From Rostrohypoxylon terebratum (Eukaryota; Ascomycota; Sordariomycetes; Xylariales; Hypoxylaceae), in contig MU385909.1 of the NCBI GenBank assembly GCA_022497145.1, positions 124,001 through 188,000 on the forward strand: 64,000 nucleotides of DNA. Reading direction: 5' to 3'. The notes under the pieces are model-generated. The model worked only from the letters and a program-made list of their open reading frames with translations, searched no databases and was not told the origin of the DNA. This document shows positions 1-12,393 of this stretch, in pieces; the first letter of the stretch is position 1, and each line of letters begins with the position of its first letter. Position numbers and translations under genes: made by a program.

Positions 1-1878
1 CGAACAAGAAGAATAAGATTACTATGGTCGCCGAGCCGCTCGACGACGGAATCGCGGAAGATATCGAAAGCGGCCGTGTGAAGATGCAAGACGGTGCCCG
101 AAAATTGGGCAAGTTCTTCCAGGACAAGTACGGATGGGATCTACTGGCGGCGAGGAGTATTTGGGCATTCGGCCCGGATGAGAAAGGCCCTAACATATTG
201 CAGGACGACACACTCGAGGTATGTCGACTAGTTTGCTGTTTCCTCCCACCCATTGTGACCTCGAAAGCTCGGCGTCTTACTACACAGACGAATCCTGTAG
301 CGCGGAGTGTTACCTCGCGGGGTCCGCATGCGGCAATACCTTCGCGGGTCTTTGCGGGTCTCTGTCTGCAGTAATTCACAGTTTCAGCCTCAGAATTCTA
401 GAATTCCCTAATCTTCGTTTCTACGTTTGGATGGCACCTAATTATTTCGGCAGGTAGATAAGACGCTTCTGAGAAGCGTGCGAGAGACCATTCGTCAAGG
501 CTTCAGTTGGGCCACCCGAGAGGGCCCTCTGTGCGAAGAACGTGAGTACCTACTTCTTGTCACATTCTAGTATTGTCATTCCTACCCAACCCCTGTGCCA
601 ACCCCACGGTTTCAACCACTACCCATCTGGAGCGCCGTAGCTCCAAGCTGCTCAAGCTTCTCGTGCTGCTTTCTGTATATCTGCTGCCCCCCAACATTCC
701 ACGTCGGCAAGGTCGTCGTCAGTTCAGCATACGTTTTCCTAAGTGCCATCGACATATGCATCAGGATGGTAGCAAAACCCATCATGTGCTATTTTTGGCA
801 TTGCATTTCATGCCACCCACCCTCAAGATATCACGGTGTTACTCGTCAATAACCGTGTAACCCGGCGTAATGGCAAAATCTGGGGATAAAGTTATCACGA
901 TGCGCAACTTCACAGATCCCGAGGCATGGTTTACGACCCATGTCCATCCCGCTGCCAAGTAAGCTGCGGGATTAGGAACCCCTGCCATTCCCTGCATTTT
1001 TACAGATTCGATCAGACTTCGTCTATCGATCACATAAGGCCAGGCCTCTTGCGCGTTCAAGCCCACTCTTACCTTGATTCGGCCACCAGGGGTTACGCGG
1101 CAACTATTATTTCAGCTACTGCTTCATCACATGCCTTCATTTTGATGTATCTCGCCGGCGTCTCTTCGACCTGCGGTCTATTTGGAGATTTGAGACTTGA
1201 CGTACTTTCATGCATCATGTCTTTGATCCAATGTTCCCAGTCCAAGTAGACGCAGATCAATGACATTATGGTGTCTCAACCCCGAATAGGTAAATTACTA
1301 ACTATGATGCAGCGATCCGCAATACTAAGTTCCGTATCATGGACGTGTCACTGGCACAAGAGGCGATCTTCAGAGGTGGTGGTCAAATCATCCCGACGGC
1401 GCGGCGTACTTGCTACAGCTCGTTCCTGATGGCATCGCCGCGACTTATGGAGCCGTTGTATGCTTGTTCGATGACGGGTCCGCAAGACGCCGTGCCTGTG
1501 CTGTACAATGTTCTCGCACGCCGCCGCGGACACGTACTGGCTGACGGGCCTATCGCTGGTACACCGCTATACCGAGTCAACGGATTAATTCCGGTCATCG
1601 ACTCCTTTGGGTTCGAGACGGATGTAAGAATCCAGACCCAAGGTCAGGCTATGGTTAGTCTCGTCTTCGACAAGTGGCAAAAGGTGCCCGGCGACCCTCT
1701 TGACAAGGAGGTCATCTTGCGCCCGCTACAGCCGGCAGATGCGCAAGCTACGGCAAGAGATTTCGTGCTCAAGACACGCAGGAGGAAGGGATTAAGCGAG
1801 GACGTGAGTGTAGCGAAGTTCCTCGAGCCGGAGTTCTACCAAAGTTTGATGGAGAGCGGGACCTTAGGAAGTCCATAA
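1..1878 (+). CDS. snu114: U5 snRNP GTPase Snu114/Cwf10 (EFTUD2), C-terminal part
   Basis: Partial: the 5' end lies before the window. Exons <1-218, 454-541 and 1313-1878; introns 219-453 (GTATGT..CAG) and 542-1312 (GTGAGT, with TACTAAC 9 nt before the CAG). The spliced protein carries landmarks of the EF-2-like spliceosomal GTPase: NKKNKIT at the start, then LLAARSIWAFGP, REGPLCEEPIRN, GGGQIIPTARR, LARRRGHV, IDSFGFETD, and a KTRRRKGLSEDVS tail. These are EF2 domain IV/V equivalents; the GTP-binding domain is upstream and not visible. In the family this protein drives U4/U6 unwinding and spliceosome disassembly with Brr2 and Prp8. Identity is very secure. The 771-nt second intron is about ten times longer than most introns in this window, while the protein joins without a gap across it. 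Confidence 0.95.
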
Positions 1879-4800
1879 TCACTAGAGGTTAGGATGTAGA
1901 GCACAGGTAGTTAAAGAGATGACGATGAGGAAATGCACATTGTACCATATGATAATAGACCAACGGCAGTAGTGGCCTCACGACAAAAGATGGATATTGA
2001 TGACACGCTAGGGAATTAGTCCAGGGCGCAAATTTACTAGTCTGGGAGTCTATGGAGAGTTACTACCGAGACTATACCTGGCATGTAAGAGAGCACGAAT
2101 AGATCACATCCTAGGCACACCATCAAGTCAGAGGTCTTAGATCTTAGCTCGAGATCGCAGAGGCGTATCACGTAGTGAGGTATTTTGAACGTTCTTTTCT
2201 TCGACGACAGTAGAAGTGATTCGCGCGGTATTACATAGCATCGCAGGGTGGTTTACTGCATAGTAGTAAAGAGCCTCCAACGGGACCCTGTATATATACT
2301 ATGTACTTGCTGGGTAGTTACTAGGTAGGTATTGTACAATAGTATGTAGAGACAAGGGGAGAGAGGGGGACCTGATTGGTCGTAGATGGGTTACCCTGGT
2401 CCCCGCGTCTGATAGGGCCTCAGGTATACGAGACGAGCGGGCGGCTAGTAACGGTCACGGTCACGGTGGTAGTGACGGCGGTTATTATGGGGAGCTGGGA
2501 CACGGAGATGGGTAAATTCAGTTTTTTTTTTGTTTTGTGCTACGGGACGTGGATCTCGACGAGGGGGGAGGAGAGAGAGTTTGAAGCGGGTTTGTGAGGG
2601 TGGCCAGTAGAAAGAAGGAGAGGGAGAGAGTTGGGATGGGTGAGCTGGATATTTTTTTGGATGGACGGCCCAATGGTAGCAAAGGACCACAGCAGTAGGT
2701 AGTAGTGGTAAAACTAGGTACTATAAGTACCTAGGTCCTAGGTAGCGAGAGCCATAGTCCCGGCGTTTGTGGTTTATGGTACCGTGGGAACCCTACGCGA
2801 GGCGAGTGCGGTTCGGTACTCGAGTAACGACTCGTCGTAGGGATTTCTGGTAGGCGAACACTGGAGATTTGAGGGTGGTGGAAGGTGCTTAGAGCTGCAT
2901 ATTTGTCGTATCAAGTGAATTTAAACTCTTACGCTTAGCGGTATGGGTAAGCGAGGTATAGAGACGTAGATGTGATGTGTCGGGATGGACCGGATGCCGG
3001 TAGCGATGTTGACTGCATGTATTATGTACGTGCTATGTATGTAGGTAAGGTCGTTGACAGCTAGTATATGTAGGTATGTAGGTATGCAATAGTTAGGTTA
3101 GGGCTAGCGATTATAAGGATGTAGGGGCAGGGGATAGACAGATGGATTATGGCGTCGGTACTGGTGATGTATCTGCTAGGTTAATAGGGGGTCTACGGGC
3201 AATTCCGTGGGGAGAGGGGAGGGGAGATGGTAGGAGTGGACAGAGGAAGTAATTCAATACATATTCTATGCAGACTATGACTATACCAATGTACGTTCTG
3301 CGTATGTAGACAGGTGGGTATAGAGTCATAAGAAGAATTTGAGGTAGGATAGGAGAAGATCTTCGCTGTCGTCCTTCCCATAGCACGCAAGTTGTTTCCT
3401 CGCTACCCTGCCGCCCGGCTGTAAATATATCGTCCAATCAACCGATTTACAAGTTGGCTGTCTAGTTACCTACATGACCTAGGGACGGTACGTACGGGGC
3501 AGAGGGAGAGTGGTGGAAAGTGCCGCGGGCCTCCTGGGAAGTTTATTGGTGCAGAATTGTGCCCCCTGAATCGATTAGGTGTGTCCGGTTTGTTGTTAGG
3601 TTCTGCTATGGACTGACGGTCGTCGATAGAACAAAGTATCAGAAATTGACTTGAATATGATGTATATTGATATCAAGTCTATCTGGCAAATTCAATGACA
3701 CAAGTCCGTGTTCTAATCAAGGAATCACCAAAGTTGGAATCAAAGAGGGTTTGAGGAGAGGTCACGATCACAGAACAGCGTTGAATGAGTTGCCTTTTAC
3801 CCTGATTAGAAGCTGCTTTACGCCAGTAGCGGATATGCAAAATAATGATAAGCATCGTAGTGGCAAGGTGGATAATGGGAGCAAGGTAAGACTTCTAACG
3901 AGGGACCTCGTTCTCGCCCTTTCTAATGATTGCGGTTCATGATAGGTTCGCTTTTCTCCTCTTCCAGCGGAAAAGTGACAGCATGGAGGCGTCGGACGAG
4001 GGACGGCAATGCCATTGGTTCTGTCGTTGTTTGGCTACCTCAATGAGTGGGTGGGAGGTAGGAGAAGTCCAAACGATGATAGGGGCGTTTCAATGCGGCA
4101 AGCCTGAGATCAGAATTGGTCATGCCAAATAGAGCGGACACATCTAAGAATGAGCTATGTGGAATGTAAAAGGACACTCAGACATCATAAAAACCACGCC
4201 TCCTGGAAAGGGGCAATGATGCTCGATATTTTGTTCAAAGGTTCCGCCGTTTACTATTAATACCCTTTTTTTAATGACTCTGTATATGCAAGACTCTAGA
4301 TGAAGCTTACTATCGAGTCACTGACAGAAGGGCCTTTTGGGGGTCGGCACCATCGGCTCCTATCAGCTAGCTGGATCGGAAGAACGCTTCCGACGTGCCC
4401 TTCATCCTCTGTAAGGTTCTGAAGGTATAATTTCTAGATTGTTTGAGAGTGTTTTGTATTGGTGTACTTGCATGAAGAGGTAAAATAGTAATTGTAGTAG
4501 GTATAATTGGTTTAAAGGAACAAGAGGGGGATGTAGCCTGGAGGTTAGTAACAGGCTAACAGCCGCTGGATTTCAAGACTGGGCCACGCAACATGAAGAG
4601 CCCGCCATAGCTCGCTAGACAAGCGTAACGCGTAGTAGATTTCGTGTTATTTCTAGGTTTACTTTCGCGTTCCATAAGATCACAACTTTGGGTCGCTGAT
4701 GGTGTTGGTAGCTATGTTCGGAACGATATGATAGCTACGGACTAGGTCCCGAGTATGTTGGATCTGGAAGCAATTAAACATACGGGCCAAATGATAGAAT

Positions 4801-5780
4801 TATAGTTCGGTCTCTTAGCTCTATAGCTCCGACATTGGCAGCCTCACTTCGTATCCGCCGTGCCGGACAGCGGGTCCTCAGGGAATACGAAGCCCGAAAA
4901 AAAATCTAAAATCAAGGTAGAGGAGTTGCTGATCATAACGTGATTCACGTAATGTCTAGTATTTCCTGGGGCTGACAAGGGGCGATTAAACCGTTTCGGG
5001 TTTCCGTTTACAGAAACGCATTATTAATCTTTCGAGAAAGGTTCGCCTTGACGACGACGACTACTAGTTCAAGCGTGCTCGGTAGTCAAATTAGGACTAG
5101 ACCCATCTATAGAGCCCCATGAAATCTAATAACGTATTTTAACCCTAGCTTTATCAGAGAAGAATCTTGGAACTAGTTCTTTAGTCGCGAAGTACGTAAA
5201 CTCGATTTGTTGTTTACATTGATGAGAAACTGTCTCAATCTAGAGGTGTTATCTTGACGAGCTAGTTAGGGAATCCTGTGTGCTCAATAATGACTTGGCG
5301 CTATTCTTGATAAGTCAAGCAGGTAACCTGATGTTGAACAGACTACCAAGGATGGGTTACTTTCAAGCTTCTCAAGCTTCACAAGCCATGAGCTCTCACG
5401 CCCTATGAGATGGCTGCTGAGATCCATCCCGCGTCTGACAGCAAAAGCTCGGCGGTTTAAACCGGTTTTAGACCGGTGTGGGCCTTTAATGATAGCTGCC
5501 GTTTCTAGGCCTACCCAGGTGAGTGAAGCGGGCTTTCTAGTCCCCTGAGTGGACGATAGTTAAACCGGTGTGCATGAATTTCTTGTCTTCGAGAAGCCTG
5601 GACGAATATTTCATATTCTTAAAGTTGACCGGCGTGACGCGGACATCTTGAGGAGATTGAAAGGATCGCCGTCGGTTTGTATTTCAACACTGTTTAGAGT
5701 TTTCTGGGCTGTTGTTGAATCTTCCAAGGATCTCTCTGACATTTGACTATTCCGAATTTAGACTGCTAATGGGAGGTGTC
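1879..5780. other. gene-poor intergenic stretch (3.9 kb)
   Basis: I recognise no gene here. Open frames are under 100 codons and show no family motif. Visible content: GTAGGTAT-type short repeats near 2320-2345 and 3065-3090, purine-rich strings at 2350-2670, and stop-dense sequence from about 4250 onward. A 12-bp palindrome CGGTTTAAACCG lies at 5453-5464, with ACCGGTGTG repeated at 5472-5480 and 5566-5574. The ends probably hold the 3' UTRs of the convergent snu114 and cia2 genes. Confidence 0.6.
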
Positions 5781-6745
5781 TCAAACGCAAGTCTCCAACA
5801 TTTTGTCTAGTACTCCCTTGAGGGTGTCATTCTCTAGAGCTGCTGCGACTCTTTCCTTGTCTGCTAGTTGCTTGTTGACCTGGTCGTCCTGACTGTGGGT
5901 TCCTTCTTTGATGACAACATCCACCCGATAGTTTGGGGGGAGTGCCTGCTCTAACCTCACTCGAACACCGAGGCCGATGACGGTTGCAAGTGAGCAGTGA
6001 GTGATGGTAGGAGTAATCTTGACAAGCACTTGTGTCAACGTGTTGGGATCCGCATCTACTGAGGGAGAGGGTGATATATGGATATCGGGCAAATTCACAA
6101 CTGCCAACTGACCGAGCGATAACGGATGTTCGGGGTCAGAAATGGTAGAGATGAGATCTGCCAAATGTTAGTCATGTTTTCGGAAACACTAAACGCAGAA
6201 AAGTTGAGTTCAGCTCGTTTTCTCTGTTTGATCGTAGCCAGGGGATGGCTTCAGAACTAACGGTTCTGGCAGGTAGACGTGGGGACAAAAAATCATGCGA
6301 CTATTGGACTATTGCATGGGTATGGGGTAGGTATCATGAATGTGGCACACATTACGCAGGCGACAATGAGGCCCGAAAAAAAAAAACAACCCCGATAACT
6401 CCACAAACTTCATTTCATCCCTAACCCAGATGATTTTTGAAGGTGAAATGATTCGAAACCAACCCAACAAAAATATAACTAAACATATAAACATATAGGT
6501 AGGGTCATCTTACCATATACCTCCTGCTCATCAATAGGTTCTGCGCTAAATTCGTCGTCACTCTCGGTATCGTCGGACCACGATGTACCGGAAGTGTATA
6601 AGGAGTCTGACAGATATTGCGGTTTACGCATGATGTCCAGGATCTTAGACTCGGCTGTTCTTTGAACATTCCGACCCTTCTTACGCTGTCGCGTCGGAAG
6701 CTGGGAAATATTTAGGATGGTGGGATTTGCATTGTCCTTCTCCAT
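5781..6745 (-). CDS. cia2: cytosolic Fe-S assembly targeting factor CIA2 (MIP18/DUF59)
   Basis: Two exons on the minus strand, 6745-6514 and 6157-5781, with a 356-nt intron (GTAAGA..GGCAG); 202 aa. The start at 6745 (MEKDNANP) gives the usual MIP18 length; an upstream in-frame extension looks like leader. The acidic N-terminal segment (residues 50-75) is followed by the MIP18 domain: VYDLISTISDPEHPLSLGQL, then ITHCSLATVIGLGVRVRL. The hyper-reactive family cysteine is Cys132. Cia2 works with Cia1 and Met18/Mms19 to deliver Fe-S clusters to cytosolic and nuclear apoproteins such as DNA polymerases and helicases. Nothing in the sequence looks damaged. The intron is longer than most here. Confidence 0.93.
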
Positions 6746-9700
6746 CTTGATCTTAGTAGCTGTGAACCGTAATATGGGTAGGTAGGTGCCTTTTTTTTTA
6801 ATAGATTGTCCCACGAATGAGATGACTATGTGATTCTTGTTATTTAGGTGTGTTGTGATATATGAGGAGTAAAAAGTTGTCGTGGCGATGGTTAACAGAT
6901 TCGATTGTTACCTGTATGGAATAAGAGAACTCCGATCAGATGCCTAGTGCATACTCTATGTACGCAATAGGTACTATGTACCTAGCCAATGACGGAATGA
7001 CGGGATGGCTGAATGGCTGAATGGCGGGGCAGCACGGGATATTTGCTTGTCCGAGATTTTTATCTTATCGATCTAATCAGTTTGTTGCTGGGATTTTTTT
7101 TTGTCTTTTTGTCTTTTTGTCAGCAATTTTCAATTCTACAAGCTACAATTGGTTGGTCCCTTGCTCCTTGCTAGTACTTGTTCCTTGCCCACCAAAGAAA
7201 ATATCAAGCGAGGCTCGTTTTCACAAATTTCAGATCCTATCAGATCCTATCAAAATATTTATCTGCAACTTCCGGCAAACTTCACTATTTAATGCATGAC
7301 CTATTATGCTGTATATCTTCCCGTCATCCGTGATTACCTGTCATTTCTTCCCTGCGCTAGCTGGTCGATCATTGACGAAGCCACACTGCCACATCAAAGC
7401 ACATTCAATAAATCTCCAGAATATGCGGTCGATCAACTGCCCCTGAAATTGTTAGCTGATCACCAGCCTATGCCGTCTTTGATACGAACGTCGATGGGCA
7501 TTTAGGTATGGATAGTCATGGCAACTTGACATGAGCTCTGGTTGCGCCGCGATGGTGTACCTAGATTTGCTCATCAGGGCTACAATAGTACACTGTACAA
7601 TACATGGCACATGCAGGGGCCAAGCATCGGCGGGTACAGTACCGGATATGTGATACAACCGTTACAGCGACCTGCGCGCTGCGAGCTGCGGCTGTTTCAC
7701 TGCTTCAAAATTTCATGCGCGACACGTTTAGAGTCGTACCTATCGTCGTACCTACTGTCGTACATACTTACGTGGAAATTCCCGTCGTCGCAATATCGAA
7801 ACATATTGTCATATTCCTCGTCTCCATCGTCCCCATCGTCCCCATCGTCTCTGCGTCGTCGGATGTTGACGTCTACATTGCTCCACGGTAAGCTTTGTGG
7901 CGCATGACATACGTTATGACGGCATAAAAAACGCATGTCGTGATTGATCTTTCTTCTCAGCTGGACGCCACCTGAGTGGCTACTAGTTAGGCTTTCAGAT
8001 GCACCGGATCTCTCTCGATCTGGACCCTGTTGACAGTTCCCGCTCTCAGGTCCGGACCATGCGCCAGATGATCGACAGGTCGTCAGGAACAGTCCCCAAT
8101 ATGTCGCATGCTCGGTCAAGTTTACCGGAAAGGGCCAGAAATACGGCAATTCTAAGGCTTGATTGGGAAAGTTTCTTAAGGTTATGTACGGAATCAGCCG
8201 CCCCAAGCAGGACAGCACGTGTCGCGCCTGGACGCGTATCGGGGAACCATTATTAATAATACTAGGTACTAACGTAGTAGGTAATACTATATTAGTACTA
8301 TTACGAAGTATTCGATTCGAGAACATTAGTATGGACTAGAAATAGTTGTTCAGCCCTTTGCCTCGTCAATGCCCTCATTTCCTCGAACCCCAACTTTCGA
8401 TAGCGCCATTCTTTCGCATGAATCTCGCTTGAGGCCGTATTTCTAGAAAGCAGATCACTTTATGCGGCAATCGATCAAATCTGGCTATCTAAGCTATATT
8501 TAGATACTATCTTCACGAGGGCAACGCAACCATCAATTGAAAACGAGAAAACGAGAAATATAACATCATTCGAATGCGAATAAGAGCCAATTGGCCTGTG
8601 CAGTGGGCACTAATCCATCCTCAAAATCCGACCGGACTGGAAAAACTGTGGCAACCATGATTATTGATGACAATATCCTCACAAATCAACTAGCTAACTA
8701 GTACATACATAGTAGCTCGATGAACCCTAATCCTCCTTCGGCAAGTTGGGACTGTATGACCTCTCTGATTGGACAGATCTCCGTGGGGGAGTGACCTAGG
8801 ATGCTTCGGGACTTCGGGAGGTTGAGTCCCTAACCCGATTCCACGTAGATCCAATGGGAAATTCCGTTCGCGACCTAATTATTACATAGGACTAGGTACA
8901 TACTAAGTACTGTATCACTGGTGCACTGGTATAGGTAATCATTTAATGCCACTGAGCGTGGTAAGTACAGCTAGTTGTAACTTGTAGGTTAGGGTTCTTG
9001 ACCTGAATAGTAGCGCATATGATGATGCATGCGTGAGTCGCATGGAAAGCCGAAAAAAAGGGGTCTATTACTTCCAATCGGCCGAGCCTTGCGTGGCAAT
9101 GAGAAAGGGATGCGGGTAAGCGAAGGCTGCTGCTGACGACGACCAATTAATATCGATTTTTCAAGGACAGCAGCCCGGAATGCCTGTCACTTTCTTACAT
9201 AGCCGCTTCTAATTGCCTCCTGCAAATGCAGATGCAAGTGCTCACTCAGGTCGCTCGCTTCCACTATTCGCAATATTATTGCGCGACTCCTTCCAACCAA
9301 CCTGATCGTGAGAACTGGGAACACACAAGAGCTCCCCTAGTAGATCTTTTAAGCGCATGCACACCCTGACCGCTATTCCTTTCAACTATTAGTACTATGT
9401 AGTAATAATCCCTAAGACCATCGACATGTAATACTATGGATGTAAACAGGGCAAGCTTGCAGGGGCTAGCTTTGCGTACTAATGAGAAACGAGAAAATCG
9501 CAGGATCAATAAGGAAGCGATCAGGTACCTGATGCTTGGGTTCGGGTTCGTCTTTAATTGTTACCTAGTAGGCGCTAGAAAAGGTCCCGAGCTGCTTGCC
9601 GGTTGGCTATCCCGCCGCATGTATTGTGTAGGTACGGTATGTACACATTATATGCCCCTGATCTCGTTGATACTCGTTAATAGGCAGGTTGGCATACAGC

Positions 9701-10915
9701 ATACATAGTATACTATCCACTCGTTGCAATTGCTACATACCCAAACGCATTGACAGCCACACATCACATCGCGTCGACTTCTGTAATACGTATGTGGCCT
9801 GTAAATCGACCTACATGCACGCACCTTGCAGCCCTATTCTTCCCAGGAACATTGAACGCATACATAATATCAAATTGCCATTTGCCATTTACCATTTACC
9901 ATGGTACTCTGAGGTAACTTACTATTCTCATGATGGCAGACCCGGCGGCTATCGAATCGCAGCGGCATCATTTCACTTCAGGACCGTTAGTCTTACTTGT
10001 ATGGGAATGCTGGTGTTGACGGTTTTGACATCTGATGCGCTTGGTGCTCCTTCAGACGTTTCATCCTATATTACGTCTCTTAATGTCGCTGATTTTGAGC
10101 GTACCGTGTGCCATAATACCAAGTACGTACCTGCATCATTTCCTCTGATGAGGTGGCGTCTCCTCTAACGGGTTACATCCTATGCCGATTCTTCGACGGC
10201 GCCTGTTGTGAAATGACAGCAGGTGGGAAAGTGTGGAAATGGTGGAAAAGGTGGAAAAGCCTCTTATGACAGAGGAGTTAGCTCTTGGCATTATACAACC
10301 GCTTGGCACGTATCGAGACTAGCACGCGCACTGGCGCAGACTACGAGCAGCGAAAGCCTACCCAGTAGATAGGTAATCATTAAAGGGATCATCTGTCCAG
10401 AACAATGAGAATTTAGAACAATCGGAACAGTTTAGAACAATTACATAATTGTAAATTATTAAGCTCTGCATTCTCTAGCTTCCTTCCATCCATAGATGAC
10501 TCTCTTCTTGCCTAGTAGAGTCTTGGTCTGCTGCACTAATAATGTACCTAGGTAAGCTCGATACCTAATGTACATTGTACATGACTGGAACCGAGCTATC
10601 GATGATACGGTACATGTGTTAGAGCGCGGTACCGGTATTAACCCGCACAGCTGCCCGCACCAAGCACCCAGACGACCCAGACGACCCAGACAAGCTTGGA
10701 TCCTGCGAACCAAACCCAACGATCGACCTTCAAGTACAAGTACGACTAGTATCTAGTAGATTGGCTTAGCCAACCTAATATGAAATTCATTCGTACGAGC
10801 GTCCCATTCCAATGATTCCAGTCTCCATACTAGATAATTAGCTAGATATAACTCTATTGATCCATATGTCAATTGCGTATATGCCTCTTTCGGATACCGT
10901 AGACCTTCCCTAGAT

Positions 10916-10951
10916 AGTGTACATAGTGTACATAGTGTACATAGTGTACAT
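10916..10951. repeat. four perfect tandem copies of a 9-mer (AGTGTACAT)
   Basis: AGTGTACAT is repeated four times without interruption. Each unit contains the palindrome TGTACA. It lies about 1.4 kb upstream of the Zn2Cys6 regulator's start. Similar GTACAT strings are scattered through the same intergenic stretch. Confidence 0.9.
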
Positions 10952-11254
10952 TATCGTGCTTTACCATTTTCCTGTTTAGACATTGAGACAAAGAACACGA
11001 AATCCTTAAATATTCACCGAGGTTGTCATCAATTGAAGACCGTCGATATTAATTGACGGAAAGGGGGCATTAAAGTTTCTTACCAAGTCCTGCAAGTCTT
11101 GTGACGGTTACACAGATTATCTAAGAGGTAAGAACATTGAATCACATCAGTCACATCAGTACCCAAGTCGGTATTTACTGCATAGTACATACTACACTAC
11201 ATGTATTGTATGTATGTATTGTACAGCAGCAGCGACAGCCATGGCGGCATAATG

Positions 11255-11308
11255 CCTAGTCTCTAGTCCCTAGTTCTCTAGTTCTCTAGTTCCCTAGTTC
11301 CCTAGTAC
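11255..11308. repeat. imperfect tandem CTAGTTCYCT repeat
   Basis: A run of CTAGTCTCTAGTCCCTAGTT-like units, about 9-10 nt each and roughly six copies with C/T variation. It is simple-sequence repeat DNA in the same intergenic stretch. Confidence 0.75.
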
Positions 11309-12393
11309 CTGCCTAATACCTAGAGGCTAGGCAGGTATTAAGATAGCATGGAATCTAGCACAGGTACGATACGTAATCTGTAAGCCAATCTGCCAGTTTG
11401 GGGTCCAGCAGCAGGAACCACGCGAAAGGCAAGGAAGGCACCTCTGCACCTTTTAACAAGGTAAGGAAGCACAGGGCCACAGGCACACCTTTCGCAGCGC
11501 CAGACCTGGTCCAGGCAAGGCAAGTGCAAGACAAGGCATGGCAGGCATGGCAGGGTTGGGTGGGTTGAGTAGGGGAGTAGGTAGGGGAGTAGGGAGTAGG
11601 GAGTAGTAGTAACGCAGTTAGGGGGGGCCCCCAAAAGACCCCCTCCCCTTCTTCGGCCCCTCTCGAACTCCATAGTACACAATTAGTACAATGCAATACT
11701 TGCAGGCATATGGATCGCCCCCATTATTAGTACATAGTGCTAGGTATTTTTTCTGGTTGGCGCCTTCCACTGGACTCATGGCATACAGCATGGTTCTCCC
11801 CTCAATCTACCTGAATACCGGGTCCTTCCCTGCGAACAGCAAAAAGGTCCCATTTTCCAGCCCGCCGCTTCGCCGCGCTGCTTGCTGCTTTCTGCTTGGA
11901 ATTGAAGACTCCGTCCCGCCTCCCCCTCCAGTGCTCCAACTAATAGGTACAATACAAGATCAGACCAGACCAGTACAGTGGTACGGCAGGTTCCTTAACC
12001 TTATTACCTTATTTTCTTGTGCAGTTGCTACATAGTAGTTGCCAGTTGCGCATATCATACATACATCCATATTACATATATGTTATGTTATTATATATGT
12101 TTTACTTGATGTCGTTTAAACTTGTACCGCGCTTCTAAATACTTTTTTTTTTTTTCTAAAACTCTTCCCTCTTTCTTACTTAATCAACCCATCGCCTAAC
12201 CTGCGCTCAACTAACGTCCTAAAGCGCAACGGTCGACATTCGAAAGGGCACCGACCAAATCAATTCTATTCCGTAGTCGAAGTTGAATCGATGTTCAATT
12301 ATTAACTTTGGGAGGGTCATAGTTGGGTCCGGTGTCATCGAGGGTCCCGAACCCACCGAGAGACGAAGTAGTCAGTCGCAGTCAGTCACAGTC

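Larger units (their letters stand above)
6746..12393. other. gene-poor region between cia2 and the Zn2Cys6 regulator (5.6 kb)
   Basis: No supported gene. The two genes are divergent, so both promoters lie here. From about 12140 to 12210 there is a T-run followed by a pyrimidine-rich stretch, a common look for a fungal transcription start region, about 200 nt ahead of the regulator's ATG. The longest frame (209 codons, minus strand, 7697-8326) has no recognisable motif and contains an Asp/Gly simple repeat. Short repeats occur at 7820-7860, 10916-10951 and 11255-11308. Confidence 0.55.

Noticed and set aside
3667..4132. Two overlapping short frames
   Set aside because: No motif, no convincing splice pair, surrounded by stop-dense DNA.
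7697..8326. 209-codon minus-strand frame
   Set aside because: No recognisable domain; includes a simple Asp/Gly repeat and lies in repeat-rich intergenic DNA.
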